From an uncultured Rhodospirillales bacterium (GTDB taxonomy: Bacteria; Pseudomonadota; Alphaproteobacteria; CACIAM-22H2), in assembly GCA_937926175.1 (NCBI GenBank), contig CALANV010000007.1, positions 1-64,000 on the forward strand: a DNA stretch of 64,000 bases. The letters run 5' to 3'. The notes under the pieces were generated by a model. That model was given only the letters and a program-made list of their open reading frames with translations, had not been told where the DNA came from and made no database searches. This document shows positions 1 to 8,128 of the stretch, in pieces (position 1 is the first letter of the stretch; each line of letters begins with the position of its first letter). A program made the position numbers and the translations under genes.

Positions 1-2
1 CG

Positions 3-62
3 GGCCTGATCGAAGCGGTCGAGCACCACTCTGTCGATCCCGACATCCTCAACGACGTTTGA
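3..62 (+). CDS. C-terminal fragment of an unidentified protein
   Basis: The window opens inside a plus-strand reading frame. Only the last 19 codons are present (GLIEAVEHHSVDPDILNDV, then TGA). The frame is open to the window edge and its mixed acidic and hydrophobic composition looks protein-like. It is too short to assign a family and could be a chance frame. Confidence 0.35.
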   Translation, partial: GLIEAVEHHSVDPDILNDV

Positions 63-421
63 GGTTGGATTCTGACCCATCGGGGTATCCATACGTTTCA
101 AGCAAGACGCGGAAATGCGACCGGTGCGCGCCGCGCCAAGCTGTCCAATCGTCCAGGCGTCCAACGGCGATCCATGGCGCTCGTTCCCGGCCGGCATCGG
201 GCGTTGGTGGAACTGAACCTGCCCGGCGAGACGGTCATCCTTCTCGCGGTCGCGCCCTGTGCAGTCGACGCACGCCGGCCTCGCGACGCCTTTCTCGTTC
301 ATGCGCCCCAGGGAGCGTTCCGGTACCCCTGGGCAACGCTGGAGTGAAGGCCGGCTACCGGTCCCCGCCGTTTCCGGTAGCCGCTGTGTCGTCGTTGCTT
401 CCGCCGGTTATCTGATCGACC
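63..421. other. Intergenic stretch without a convincing gene
   Basis: This lies between the end of the first partial gene and the stop codon of the leftward hsp20 gene. I see no frame with protein-like composition and a ribosome binding site. Its only clear structure is the hairpin at 353-382. Confidence 0.5.
353..382. terminator. Stem-loop between convergent genes
   Basis: GGCTACCGG (353-361) is perfectly complementary to CCGGTAGCC (374-382), with a 12-nt loop. It lies just beyond the hsp20 stop codon and between convergent genes, so it may end one or both transcripts. There is no strong T-tract, so intrinsic termination is uncertain. Confidence 0.4.
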
Positions 422-913
422 TCAAGATCCTTTGGTCTTCACTTCGATCCGCTTGAAGTGCTGCTGGGCTTCTGGGGGGCGCGGCAGCATGACCCGCAGG
501 ACGCCGTTCTCGAAGGTCGCTTCGATCTTGTCTGGCTCGGGTTCGAACGGCAGCGCGAGCGTGCGCGCGAATACGCCGTAGGAGCGCTCCATGAGATGGT
601 AGGTCCGGTCCTTCTGCTCCTGTTCCGCCTTGGTCTCGGCACGGATGCGGAGCATGTCGCCCTCTATCCGGACATCGAGGTCCTTCGCATCGACTCCAGG
701 GAGGTCCGCCACGACCTCTATGCCCTGCTCGGTCTCGCACACGTCCACGCGCGGTCGCAACATTGCAGGCTCTGCGGAGACGGTCGTGCTCGGCCAGCGG
801 AAAAAGTCGTCAAAGAGCCGATCCATCTGCTGCCGCAATGCGACGAACGGATCGAAGAACCGCGGCGCGGGTGAGGTGGAACGTTCTGAAGTCACGGGTA
901 CGCGCGAAGCCAT
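422..913 (-). CDS. Hsp20 / small heat shock protein
   Basis: This ATP-independent holdase chaperone binds unfolding proteins in the cytosol. The 163-aa product has a short N-terminal arm containing the FFDPF and RLFDDFF motifs. An alpha-crystallin domain follows at about residues 53-150 (DVCETEQGIEVVADLPG, RSYGVFARTLALP, ENGVLRVMLP) and then a short basic tail; the length is typical. The start has GGAGACGAGAGA just upstream. It is monocistronic, with 870 bp of non-coding DNA upstream. I found no CIRCE element or clear heat-shock sigma-factor promoter by eye. The family call is secure; the particular IbpA-like subgroup is not. Confidence 0.95.
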   Translation of the reverse strand: MASRVPVTSERSTSPAPRFFDPFVALRQQMDRLFDDFFRWPSTTVSAEPAMLRPRVDVCETEQGIEVVADLPGVDAKDLDVRIEGDMLRIRAETKAEQEQKDRTYHLMERSYGVFARTLALPFEPEPDKIEATFENGVLRVMLPRPPEAQQHFKRIEVKTKGS

Positions 914-1787
914 TCTCTCGTCTCCTTGTCTGTGTGCAACATCGCCGCCAACGCGAGCGCAGGGCGTCGGACACGCATGTTAATTCGGCGCCCAGTCCTG
1001 GGTTCCTGCTACGGAACGGGCGTCAAGATGGCAGCTCGTTTGGGCAAGGGGACGGACAGAAAGGCTCCGCGATAGGACGACATGGTGCCGATCGGCGAAT
1101 CCGATCGGCGAAGCCGACATCGCGACCGACTAGCGCGCCCGTACGACTCCCTCGGAGGCTATACGCTGTTTGGCGCCGCAGGCGAGGCGGCAGGCGCCAT
1201 GGAACCGACCAGCAGTCTGGTCACCGAGATGCCGAGCGACTTCTTCCGGAATATCGACATCGTTATCGACCATAGACCGAAGGTCTCTGGGCAAAGCACG
1301 CCGAGACGTACTGGCGTCAGATTTCGTCTTCAGAGCACCAAGAAGCGCGAGGTGATCGGTCACCCGTCATGCCGGGCCAATTACGAGACCGCATACGGCT
1401 TTGAGACGACCCGTGTCATTAACACGACTGCAGCCGCTCGGGTGCTAACTGTGTCGGCACATGCCGGCCTTCTCGACCGCCCGGCACATTGCTGCACCGT
1501 GCAACCGACGTCAGGGGGAAACCATGCCAAGGGAGCCATCATGAGTGCACTCGTACCCGAGCGCGCGTGCCAATCAGGCGTCTGCCCTGAAAATAGGCAC
1601 CTTGATGCCTCGTCATCCTCGTTCCCTGGTCGATCGATCTAACCAGCCGCGTGATGGCGTATCCGCTGATCATCTTCCGGGACTCAGTCTATCAATTTAA
1701 CACAATTTGCATTCATCTACCCTTGGTTGCATCGGATTCGGTTGAAAGATCTGAAGAACTGGTATACCAGAAAAACCACATACCTAC
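914..1787. other. Long intergenic region between hsp20 and the GntR operon
   Basis: This 874-bp region separates two divergent genes. The longest frames here (plus strand 1082-1642, minus strand 1130-1363) have no convincing ribosome binding site or recognisable domain, so no gene is called. It contains a short direct repeat, CGATCGGCGAA twice near 1089-1112. The AT-richer segment at about 1690-1787 probably carries the promoter and operator of the GntR operon. Confidence 0.5.
1759..1770. promoter_or_regulatory. Perfect palindrome CTGGTATACCAG, likely GntR operator
   Basis: This perfect 12-bp palindrome lies 17 bp before the start codon of the GntR gene at 1788. Its core TGGTATACCA has the T-G-G-T/A-C-C-A arrangement typical of operators bound by GntR regulators with FCD domains. 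The position suggests repression of the gene itself and of the whole downstream operon. Binding is inferred from sequence and position. Confidence 0.65.
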
Positions 1788-2474
1788 ATGCGCCTGAGCG
1801 ACCGAGCATATACCGAGCTGAAGCAGCTCATACTCTCCAAAGGGTTTGGGGAGGAGGTGCTGTCGGAACGCGCGCTTGCGGCTATCCTGAAAATGAGCCG
1901 CATGCCAGTTCGTGAGGCAGTCAAGGCATTAGAAAATGAAGGGCTTCTGATCGTTCTGCCCCGTCGGGGCATCTATGTTCGCCGTCTGAGTGTCGATCAG
2001 GTCCGTGAACTCTACGAGGTGCGACAGGCTATCGAGGGAATGGCGGCATACCTTTGCGCGACGGGTAAGCGTCGCGCAGAGATAGGGGCTTATCGCCGCC
2101 GTCTTGAGCAGCAGCTTCGCCGGAAGGGCAAAATCGATCTTGCCAAAATTCAGAAAGAAAGTTCGGCGTTCCATCGTGCCATATTTGAACTTTGTGGGAA
2201 CGCCAGGTTGCTGGAGCTTTATCGGTCTATCGAGCCGCAGATCGACTTGAATCTCCGCCTCACGGCAGTCCATGCACCGAATCGGGTGAAGCAGGCGCTT
2301 TACGAACATCTGCAGATCGCAAAGGCGATCGAGGCAGGTGAAGGCGCGCGCGCCGAACGGCTGACGCGACAACATCTCGAGCATGGAAAGATCGCACGAA
2401 TCCAGTTGCTGCGTCACAAGGACCCCGGCAAACGCAATTCGGGCGCAGCACCAAGATCCAGGAGAGCGAGATGA
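1788..2474 (+). CDS. GntR-family regulator, FCD type
   Basis: This DNA-binding transcription regulator probably senses a catabolic metabolite. In its 228 aa, the N-terminal winged helix-turn-helix occupies about residues 5-70 (LSERALAAILKMSRMPVREA, then the wing LPRRGIYVRRL). A helical FCD ligand domain follows at about 75-215 (EVRQAIEGMAA, FHRAIFELCGN). The basic C-terminal tail overlaps the aldolase start by 4 nt, so it is first in a long operon. The palindrome at 1759-1770 suggests autoregulation. This stretch is slightly less GC-rich than its neighbours. Confidence 0.93.
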   Translation: MRLSDRAYTELKQLILSKGFGEEVLSERALAAILKMSRMPVREAVKALENEGLLIVLPRRGIYVRRLSVDQVRELYEVRQAIEGMAAYLCATGKRRAEIGAYRRRLEQQLRRKGKIDLAKIQKESSAFHRAIFELCGNARLLELYRSIEPQIDLNLRLTAVHAPNRVKQALYEHLQIAKAIEAGEGARAERLTRQHLEHGKIARIQLLRHKDPGKRNSGAAPRSRRAR

Positions 2475-3250
2475 ACCCGCACGGTGGATCTCCTACCGAC
2501 GCCCTGGCCTCTTCGGGGGATACTTCTGACGCATTGCATGTTCTGCTGGCTCGCTTGGCGCTTGCCCACGCGATACTCGCGTCGAATGGTCACGACGATC
2601 TGACACTGGGGCATATGGCGTTACGCGATCCGCAGGGACGCGGCTTCTGGATGAAGCGATCCGGAACCACCATGGACGAAATTTCGCCCGATCGGGATTT
2701 CCTGTTGATCGCATTCGATGGTCAGGTGGTCGAGGGCAACGGGCGGCGGCACGCGGAGTGGCCGATCCATGCGGAACTCATGCGTGCCCGGGCGGATGTT
2801 CTCGTCTCCGCACATACCCATCCGGAATATGCGACCCTGCTGTCAGCCTTCGGTGCATCCATCCGGCCCCTTACGACAGACGGCGGGTATCTTGGCGAGG
2901 TCCGCTGCGTTCATATCGCCGGCAGTCATATTGACACGCCTGCACGTGGCATGGAGGTCGCTCGCGCGCTGGGCGATCGGCGCGCCGTACTCCTGCGCAA
3001 TCACGGAGCCGTCTTTTGCGGGCGTTCGATCGAGCAGGCGACGCTCATTGGGGTTTATCTCGAACGTGCGGCGCGGGCGGAACTGCGTGTCCGGAGCGTA
3101 TCCGGCATACCGATTCCGGCCTCGCCGGAGGATGTGGCTGGCCGTGCCGAGATGATCGAGAGCGATCGCTGGCTGGTGGACAGTTTTGATTGTCTTGCGC
3201 GCCGAGCCGGCGCCGCGTCGTGTTTGCCGGGCGTACAGGGTAGGAGGTAA
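2471..3250 (+). CDS. Class II aldolase/adducin family protein
   Basis: This is a zinc-dependent aldolase or decarboxylase of the FucA/AraD/adducin fold. In the 259-aa protein the metal-binding histidines are seen in SAHTHPEY (about residue 115) and RNHGAVF (about residue 180). A Gly-Asn substrate motif, ILASNGHDDLTLGH, lies near residue 36. It starts inside the stop of the GntR gene (ATGA overlap), so translation is probably coupled. Its neighbours are amidohydrolase-type enzymes and a NitT-type importer, so it may cleave or decarboxylate a late intermediate. The exact substrate cannot be read from sequence. Confidence 0.9.
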   Translation: MNPHGGSPTDALASSGDTSDALHVLLARLALAHAILASNGHDDLTLGHMALRDPQGRGFWMKRSGTTMDEISPDRDFLLIAFDGQVVEGNGRRHAEWPIHAELMRARADVLVSAHTHPEYATLLSAFGASIRPLTTDGGYLGEVRCVHIAGSHIDTPARGMEVARALGDRRAVLLRNHGAVFCGRSIEQATLIGVYLERAARAELRVRSVSGIPIPASPEDVAGRAEMIESDRWLVDSFDCLARRAGAASCLPGVQGRR

Positions 3251-3267
3251 AGGACGGAAAACGTCAG

Positions 3268-3969
3268 ATGAGCGTCAATTCGTATCCTTGGGATGACATA
3301 CTCGACGAGCAGACAAGGGCGATGCTGGCACGGCGGCCGCAACGCTCTGCGCTGGGGGCGCGACCGGCGATCATTGCCGTCGACCTTTATGATCTTGTTT
3401 ATGATGGCGGGCCGAGGCCGGTTGCCGAGCTGATGGAACTATATCCGGCCTCATGCGGCGAGTTTGCGTGGCGTGCTCTTCCCGGCACCATCGAACTCTA
3501 CCGAGTCGCGCGTGAACACGGCGTGCCGATCATTCATGTAACATATGATACGCGGCTCGAGACGGATCCGCGTCAGATCCATCCGACGAACCGCAGGCGC
3601 CGGCAGCCCGATCTCAAACTTTACCGCATCAAGGAGGAGCTGGCGCCCAGAGATGGTGAACTCGTAGTTTACAAGAAGCGCGCCAGCGCGTTCTTCGGTA
3701 CCCCCCTCTGCGCATTCCTGAACGAGCTCGACATCGACTCGTTGTTCGTAATCGGCGAGAGCACGAGCGGCTGCGTACGATCGAGCGTCGTCGAGGCTTG
3801 GTCGTACGGCTATCCCGTTACCGTCATCGCCGACTGCGTGTTCGATCGCTACGAGCTCAATCACAAGGTCAGTCTTCTCGACATGCATCTGAAGTACGCG
3901 ACCGTGGTCGATCTCGACTCGGCCCTCAAGACAATTCGCGACCGTCCGGCCGCGAGGAAGGCGGGGTGA
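3268..3969 (+). CDS. Isochorismatase-family cysteine hydrolase
   Basis: This is an amidohydrolase of the N-carbamoylsarcosine amidase/isochorismatase fold that cleaves C-N bonds. In 233 aa the complete catalytic triad is visible: Asp in AIIAVDLYD (near residue 37), Lys in VVYKKRASAFFGT (near 132) and Cys in ESTSGCVRSS (near 170), next to the usual non-proline cis-peptide region. A ribosome binding site (GGAGGTAAAGGACG) precedes the start. It is followed 3 nt later by a paralogue that has lost all three residues. The organisation suggests a paired or heteromeric enzyme in catabolism of an amide or carbamoyl compound. Confidence 0.92.
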   Translation: MSVNSYPWDDILDEQTRAMLARRPQRSALGARPAIIAVDLYDLVYDGGPRPVAELMELYPASCGEFAWRALPGTIELYRVAREHGVPIIHVTYDTRLETDPRQIHPTNRRRRQPDLKLYRIKEELAPRDGELVVYKKRASAFFGTPLCAFLNELDIDSLFVIGESTSGCVRSSVVEAWSYGYPVTVIADCVFDRYELNHKVSLLDMHLKYATVVDLDSALKTIRDRPAARKAG

Positions 3970-3972
3970 GCC

Positions 3973-4554
3973 ATGCGCGACTTCGAAGACTATTGCTGGC
4001 GCGACCTGATGACCGACGAGATGCGGCGGATATTCGCCGCGTACCATCGTGAGCGCGGCATAGCGTCCCGACCGGCCGTCGTGGTCGTTCATCCCCATAG
4101 CGGATTTACGGCAACGGTTCAGGCGACGTGGCATCAGGAAGCCGATCGCCTCGTTCAGGAAGCACGGCGCCGACGGTTGCCCGTATTTCACTCCGTGCCA
4201 CCAGTCGAATCGGCAACAATGAAGATCGCACCGGTCGCAGGAGAGCGGATCTGTACGCGCCCGTGTGAGAGTGCGTTTTTCTTTTCCGACCTCGAAGCGG
4301 CGCTTACTCGGGCCAACGCAAACGGGGTGATCATTTGTGGTGCGCCGACGAGCGGGGCGGTCCGCGCGACGGCCGTCGAAGCGAAGTCGTACGGATACAA
4401 AGTGGCGATTGCGGAGGACACGACCGGCGACGAGGCAGATCTGCTTCATAAGATGGCGCTGTTCGACGTGGCACATAAGTATGCCGACGTCATGACGCTC
4501 GATGAGTTGCTTGCAGCCCTGGCCAAGATGCCGGCGGCGGAGGCGTTGACATGA
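3973..4554 (+). CDS. Degenerate isochorismatase-fold protein, probable pseudoenzyme
   Basis: This 193-aa protein aligns along its length with the upstream hydrolase and keeps the fold motifs (SAFFFSDL, GAPTSGAVRATAVEAKSYGY). All three catalytic positions differ. The Asp of the first strand is His (VVVVHPHS), the Lys of K-x-R-x-SAF is Arg (RPCESAF) and the nucleophilic Cys of SGC is Ala (SGAVR). The reading frame is intact, well started and tightly spaced (its stop overlaps the next gene by 4 nt), so it looks maintained rather than decayed. It may be a structural or regulatory partner of the active copy. Catalytic inactivity is inferred from the residues. Confidence 0.85.
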   Translation: MRDFEDYCWRDLMTDEMRRIFAAYHRERGIASRPAVVVVHPHSGFTATVQATWHQEADRLVQEARRRRLPVFHSVPPVESATMKIAPVAGERICTRPCESAFFFSDLEAALTRANANGVIICGAPTSGAVRATAVEAKSYGYKVAIAEDTTGDEADLLHKMALFDVAHKYADVMTLDELLAALAKMPAAEALT

Positions 4555-5441
4555 AGCCCACACGCTATGGGCCGTTCAAGTTCGTGCCGATTAACCGAAG
4601 GCCGCGGCTTACGTGGCCCGGTGGGGCGCGGGTCGCTCTTTGGGTCATCACCAACATCGAGTTTTTCGCGCTGGATCGGCCCATGCCCGGCGATTCCAAC
4701 GAACGCCCGAAGGGCACGGAGGGGACGCCGATGGTCCGACATTGGGCGCAGCGCGATTACGGCAACCGCGTCGGCGTATACCGGATCATGGATGCCCTGA
4801 AACGGCACGGTATCCGGAGCACCGTCGCGCTCAACTCCGATGTATGCGACGTCCATCCCGAGATCGTCGAGGATTGTGTCCAGCTCGGCTGGGAATTCAT
4901 GGGGCATTGCCGAACGAACACCGAGCGCGTGAACGAAGTGCCGCCGGATCAGGAGCGCGACCTGATCCGCTCGTCACTGGATCGAATCGCGAAGGCAACC
5001 GGACGGAGACCCGTGGGTTGGCTCGGTGCCGGACTTCAAGAGACGTGGAACACGCTTGACTATCTCGTGGCCGAAGGCTGCATCTACGTAGCTGACTGGG
5101 TAAACGACGACCAGCCTTACCTGATGAACGTCGACGGTAAGACGTTGGTCTCGGTGCCGTATTCCTATGAACTGAACGACGTTGCCGCAATCGTCAGGTC
5201 GAAGTACACGCCGGGCGAGTTCGAGCGGATGATCCGTGACCAGTTCGATGTGCTCTATGCCGAAGGCGCCACATCCGGCCGAGTCATGGCAATCTGTCTT
5301 CATCCGTTCATCATGGGGCATCCCCATCGCATCGGAGCGCTCGATCGTGCGCTTTCCTACATCGATGGTTTCGACGGCGTATGGAAAACAACGGGAGAGG
5401 AGATTGCCCGGTACTATCTGAATTGTGGTGCCACGTTCTAA
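4551..5441 (+). CDS. Polysaccharide deacetylase family protein (PuuE-like amidohydrolase)
   Basis: This is a metal-dependent NodB-fold hydrolase of 296 aa. It has no signal peptide, so a cytosolic small-molecule amidohydrolase such as a PuuE-type allantoinase is more likely than a cell-wall deacetylase. Visible features are a YGNRVGVYRIMDALKRHGI segment, a Thr-Val-Ala-Leu-Asn strand, the metal-site region EFMGHCRTNTERVNE near residue 120 and a late catalytic segment, ICLHPFIMGHPHR, near 250. It overlaps the previous gene by 4 nt. The context suggests hydrolysis of a ring or amide bond. The substrate is unknown. Confidence 0.88.
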   Translation: MKPTRYGPFKFVPINRRPRLTWPGGARVALWVITNIEFFALDRPMPGDSNERPKGTEGTPMVRHWAQRDYGNRVGVYRIMDALKRHGIRSTVALNSDVCDVHPEIVEDCVQLGWEFMGHCRTNTERVNEVPPDQERDLIRSSLDRIAKATGRRPVGWLGAGLQETWNTLDYLVAEGCIYVADWVNDDQPYLMNVDGKTLVSVPYSYELNDVAAIVRSKYTPGEFERMIRDQFDVLYAEGATSGRVMAICLHPFIMGHPHRIGALDRALSYIDGFDGVWKTTGEEIARYYLNCGATF

Positions 5442-5477
5442 GAGATCACTGTTCAAGTTCGAAGCGAGGAGAATTCG

Positions 5478-6476
5478 ATGCTGAGTCGTTTGCGCTCTTT
5501 GTTCCCGCGTCGGTCATTGGCAGCAGCATTGGCGCTTGGTCTGCTGACTGTCTCGACATCCGCCGGAGCGCAACAGCCGCTTCCGACGGTTGTCGTCGGC
5601 ATTCTCGGCGTCTCGTCATCGATCTGGCCCGCGCTCATAGCACAGGAAAAAGGCTTCTTCAGGGACGCGGGAATCAACGTCGAAATGGTTACCACCGGCC
5701 AGAGCGCCCGGTCAGCGCAGCAGGTGGCGGCCGGAGTCATAAACATCGGCAGCTCGTCGATGGTCGATGCCTTTCGCGCCATCGACGGCGGCGGTGAGCT
5801 CAAAGTATTCATGAACAGTCAGGCCGTAGGGACGCATAGCCTCATTGCCGCCAAGGGCATCAAGTCATTTGCCGATCTTAAAGGCAAGCGCGTCATGACC
5901 GGTGGGCAGAAAGACATCACGAACCTGTGGTGGCAAGCGGCTGCTCGTCACCATGGCCTTGATCCGGTGAATGACGTGCAGCTGCTCTTTTCGGGCTCAA
6001 CCAGCAACCGACTCGCGGCATTGATGGCCGGCGGTATTGAGGCGTCTGTCATCTCTCCGCCGCAGAGCTTCAAGGCGGTGGAAGACGGCTATACGGATCT
6101 CGGTCCAGTGGCGCCCTACATGGGCGAGTTCCCGATGATGATCTGGCACGTCAATACCCGGTGGGCGCAGGAGAACGAGGACCTCGTCGTAGCCTTCGTC
6201 AAGGCACACAACCGCGCGACGCAATTCCTGATCGATCCGAGGAATCGCCCGGAATCGGTTGTCATCCTTGCGAAGGCGTCGAATTCCGGCGTCGCCGATG
6301 CCGACAAGACCTGGGAACTCAGCATGAAGGTCAAGGCTTACGTTCCCGACGGCAACATCTCGCCGCAGACGGTGCAGCGGGTCATCGATGTGCTGCAGGC
6401 CAACGGCGATCTTCGCACGCCGATCAAGCCCGCCAGTGCATTCTTCGACGATCGCTTCCTTCGTGCCGCCAAATGA
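5478..6476 (+). CDS. ABC transporter substrate-binding protein, NitT/TauT (NMT1/SsuA) type
   Basis: This periplasmic binding protein of 332 aa has a Sec signal peptide: a basic n-region, hydrophobic residues 13-28 and predicted cleavage after SAGA. The mature part has the NMT1/SsuA fold (IWPALIAQEKGFFRDAGINVEMV, SSSMVDAFRAI, DLKGKRVMTGGQKD). Such proteins usually bind taurine, nitrate, thiamine precursors or aromatic and amide compounds. A ribosome binding site (AGGAGAATTCG) precedes the start. It is co-transcribed with the permease and ATPase that follow. It probably delivers the substrate of the surrounding catabolic enzymes. Confidence 0.93.
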   Translation: MLSRLRSLFPRRSLAAALALGLLTVSTSAGAQQPLPTVVVGILGVSSSIWPALIAQEKGFFRDAGINVEMVTTGQSARSAQQVAAGVINIGSSSMVDAFRAIDGGGELKVFMNSQAVGTHSLIAAKGIKSFADLKGKRVMTGGQKDITNLWWQAAARHHGLDPVNDVQLLFSGSTSNRLAALMAGGIEASVISPPQSFKAVEDGYTDLGPVAPYMGEFPMMIWHVNTRWAQENEDLVVAFVKAHNRATQFLIDPRNRPESVVILAKASNSGVADADKTWELSMKVKAYVPDGNISPQTVQRVIDVLQANGDLRTPIKPASAFFDDRFLRAAK

Positions 6477-7336
6477 GCCAGGAAACTTCGAAAGTTAGCG
6501 CCGACAGCGGGAGCTCGATGGCAGATAAACAAGGGGGCGACGATATACCTCGAAGGAAAAGTTCCTTCCTGGCGAAGAGGTCATCGTCAGCATCGGCTCT
6601 TTCGATCATCGGTGGACTGGCAATCTGGGAGTTCTGTGGTCGATTTCTCGTGAAGAACTCCCTGTTTCTCGCTACGCCGAGCCAGGTGGTCGAAGAGATC
6701 ATCGAACTCGCACGTACCGGAGAATTGGGGATCCACGTATGGGCGAGTGCCCAGGAATTTGTCATCGGTCTTTCCATCGCGATTGTGCTGGGTATCGCCA
6801 TCGGCTTCGTGATGGCGTCGAGCCGCATTGGTGAGCAGGTATTTGGGCCGTGGGTCACCGCCCTTTATGCGACGCCCACGGTCGCCATCTCGCCGCTCAT
6901 CATTCTTTGGGCCGGGATCGGCGTCTGGTCCAAGGCAATCGTGGTGATCATCAACTCGATCTTCCCGATGATCATCAACACGGACGCCGGACTGAGGGCA
7001 ACCGACAAACATCTGATCGACGCCGCCCGTTGCTTCGGCGCCAGCCGGCTTCAGATCTTCTGGAAGGTATCGTTGCCTTCCGCCATACCGTTTGTTCTCG
7101 CCGGTTTGAAGCTAGCCGTTGGACGAGGGCTTGTGGCAGTCGTCGTGGCGGAACTGTTCGGCTCGCGAGCCGGGCTCGGCTACCTTCTCGTACAGGCAGC
7201 CGAGGTATTTAACATGCCCCGGCTTTTTGCCGCCGTCGTCATTTTGGCAGTTACCGGAATCGTTCTGACTGCTCTCGTGGGGCGGTTGGAGCGTTTTCTG
7301 CTGCCCTGGCGATTCGTGGGGCAGGAGAGCAAGTGA
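6473..7336 (+). CDS. ABC transporter permease, NitT/TauT (SsuC) type
   Basis: This is the inner-membrane permease of the importer. I chose the ATG at 6473, which overlaps the stop of the binding-protein gene by 4 nt. A longer upstream frame is only antisense-like coding of that gene. The product is 287 aa, with a polar N-terminus of about 45 aa and then six or so membrane segments. The EAA loop lies at DAARCFGASRLQIFWKVSLP (about residue 180), which contacts the ATPase. Its stop overlaps the ATPase start by 4 nt, so the three components are translationally coupled. Confidence 0.93.
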   Translation: MSQETSKVSADSGSSMADKQGGDDIPRRKSSFLAKRSSSASALSIIGGLAIWEFCGRFLVKNSLFLATPSQVVEEIIELARTGELGIHVWASAQEFVIGLSIAIVLGIAIGFVMASSRIGEQVFGPWVTALYATPTVAISPLIILWAGIGVWSKAIVVIINSIFPMIINTDAGLRATDKHLIDAARCFGASRLQIFWKVSLPSAIPFVLAGLKLAVGRGLVAVVVAELFGSRAGLGYLLVQAAEVFNMPRLFAAVVILAVTGIVLTALVGRLERFLLPWRFVGQESK

Positions 7337-8118
7337 TGGCGAAACTCGAGATTGTCAACGTATCCAAGTCCTTCGGTTCGCTCGAGGTGCTGCGCGACAT
7401 AAACCTGCGAATCGAAGACCATGAGTTCGTGGCAATCGTCGGCCCCTCAGGTTGCGGAAAGACGACATTGTTGCGAACGATCGCCGGCATCGAGACGCCG
7501 GACAGGGGAACTATTCTCGTCGACGGCCGTGCAATCGACAAACCCGGCGCGGATCGCGGCTTCGTGTTTCAGCAAGACAGTCTGTTTCCGTGGAGGACGG
7601 TCTGGCAGAACACCATTTTTGGCCTGGAGATCAGCGGCCGCATCGACGAAGAGACGAAGAAGCGCACACGCGAGCTGCTTCGACTCGTCGGTCTTGCCGG
7701 CTTCGAGAATTATTACCCGACGCAGCTGTCGGGAGGCATGCGGCAGCGCGTCAACATTGCGCGAGCGCTGGCGATCAATCCCGAAGTGCTCATCATGGAC
7801 GAGCCGTTCTCGGCATTGGATGCCCAGACACGGGAGGTCATGCAACTCGAACTGTTACGGATCTGGTTGCAGGGACGAAAGACAGTTCTGTTCATTACGC
7901 ATCAGATCGACGAGGCGGTGTTCCTGGCCGATCGCGTCGTGGTTCTGGGGCGCCGTCCCGGGCGTATCAAGGAGATCGTGCCGATCGATCTGCCGCGTCC
8001 TCGTGAATTCGGCATCAAGCGAGATCTGCAATTCATCGCTTATGTCGATAGGGTCTGGAGTCTGATCGAGAACGACGTGCACGACAGTGTACGTGAGGAC
8101 GCTGTGGCCCTGAATTGA
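7333..8118 (+). CDS. ABC transporter ATP-binding protein, NitT/TauT (SsuB) type
   Basis: This 261-aa cytoplasmic ATPase energises the importer. All motifs are present: Walker A GPSGCGKTT (about residue 37), Q-loop FVFQQDSLFPWRT, signature LSGGMRQRVNIARAL (about 135), Walker B VLIMDEPFSALDA and switch His in FITHQ. The LFPWRT sequence after the Q-loop is typical of the SsuB/TauB group. It overlaps the permease gene by 4 nt and is followed 10 nt later by the decarboxylase-like gene. Confidence 0.96.
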   Translation: MMAKLEIVNVSKSFGSLEVLRDINLRIEDHEFVAIVGPSGCGKTTLLRTIAGIETPDRGTILVDGRAIDKPGADRGFVFQQDSLFPWRTVWQNTIFGLEISGRIDEETKKRTRELLRLVGLAGFENYYPTQLSGGMRQRVNIARALAINPEVLIMDEPFSALDAQTREVMQLELLRIWLQGRKTVLFITHQIDEAVFLADRVVVLGRRPGRIKEIVPIDLPRPREFGIKRDLQFIAYVDRVWSLIENDVHDSVREDAVALN

Positions 8119-8128
8119 GGAAGTGTAC

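Noticed and set aside
1130..1363. 77-codon minus-strand frame in the same gap
   Set aside because: It has a somewhat protein-like stretch but a weak start, and no recognised family; kept only as a note.
1082..1642. 186-codon plus-strand frame upstream of the first GntR gene
   Set aside because: Arg/Ser-rich composition, no good ribosome binding site, no domain pattern; likely random frame in GC-rich DNA.
8123..8128. GTG at 8123 as start of the decarboxylase-like gene
   Set aside because: It is only 2 nt from the GAGG ribosome binding site; GTG at 8129 has normal spacing.
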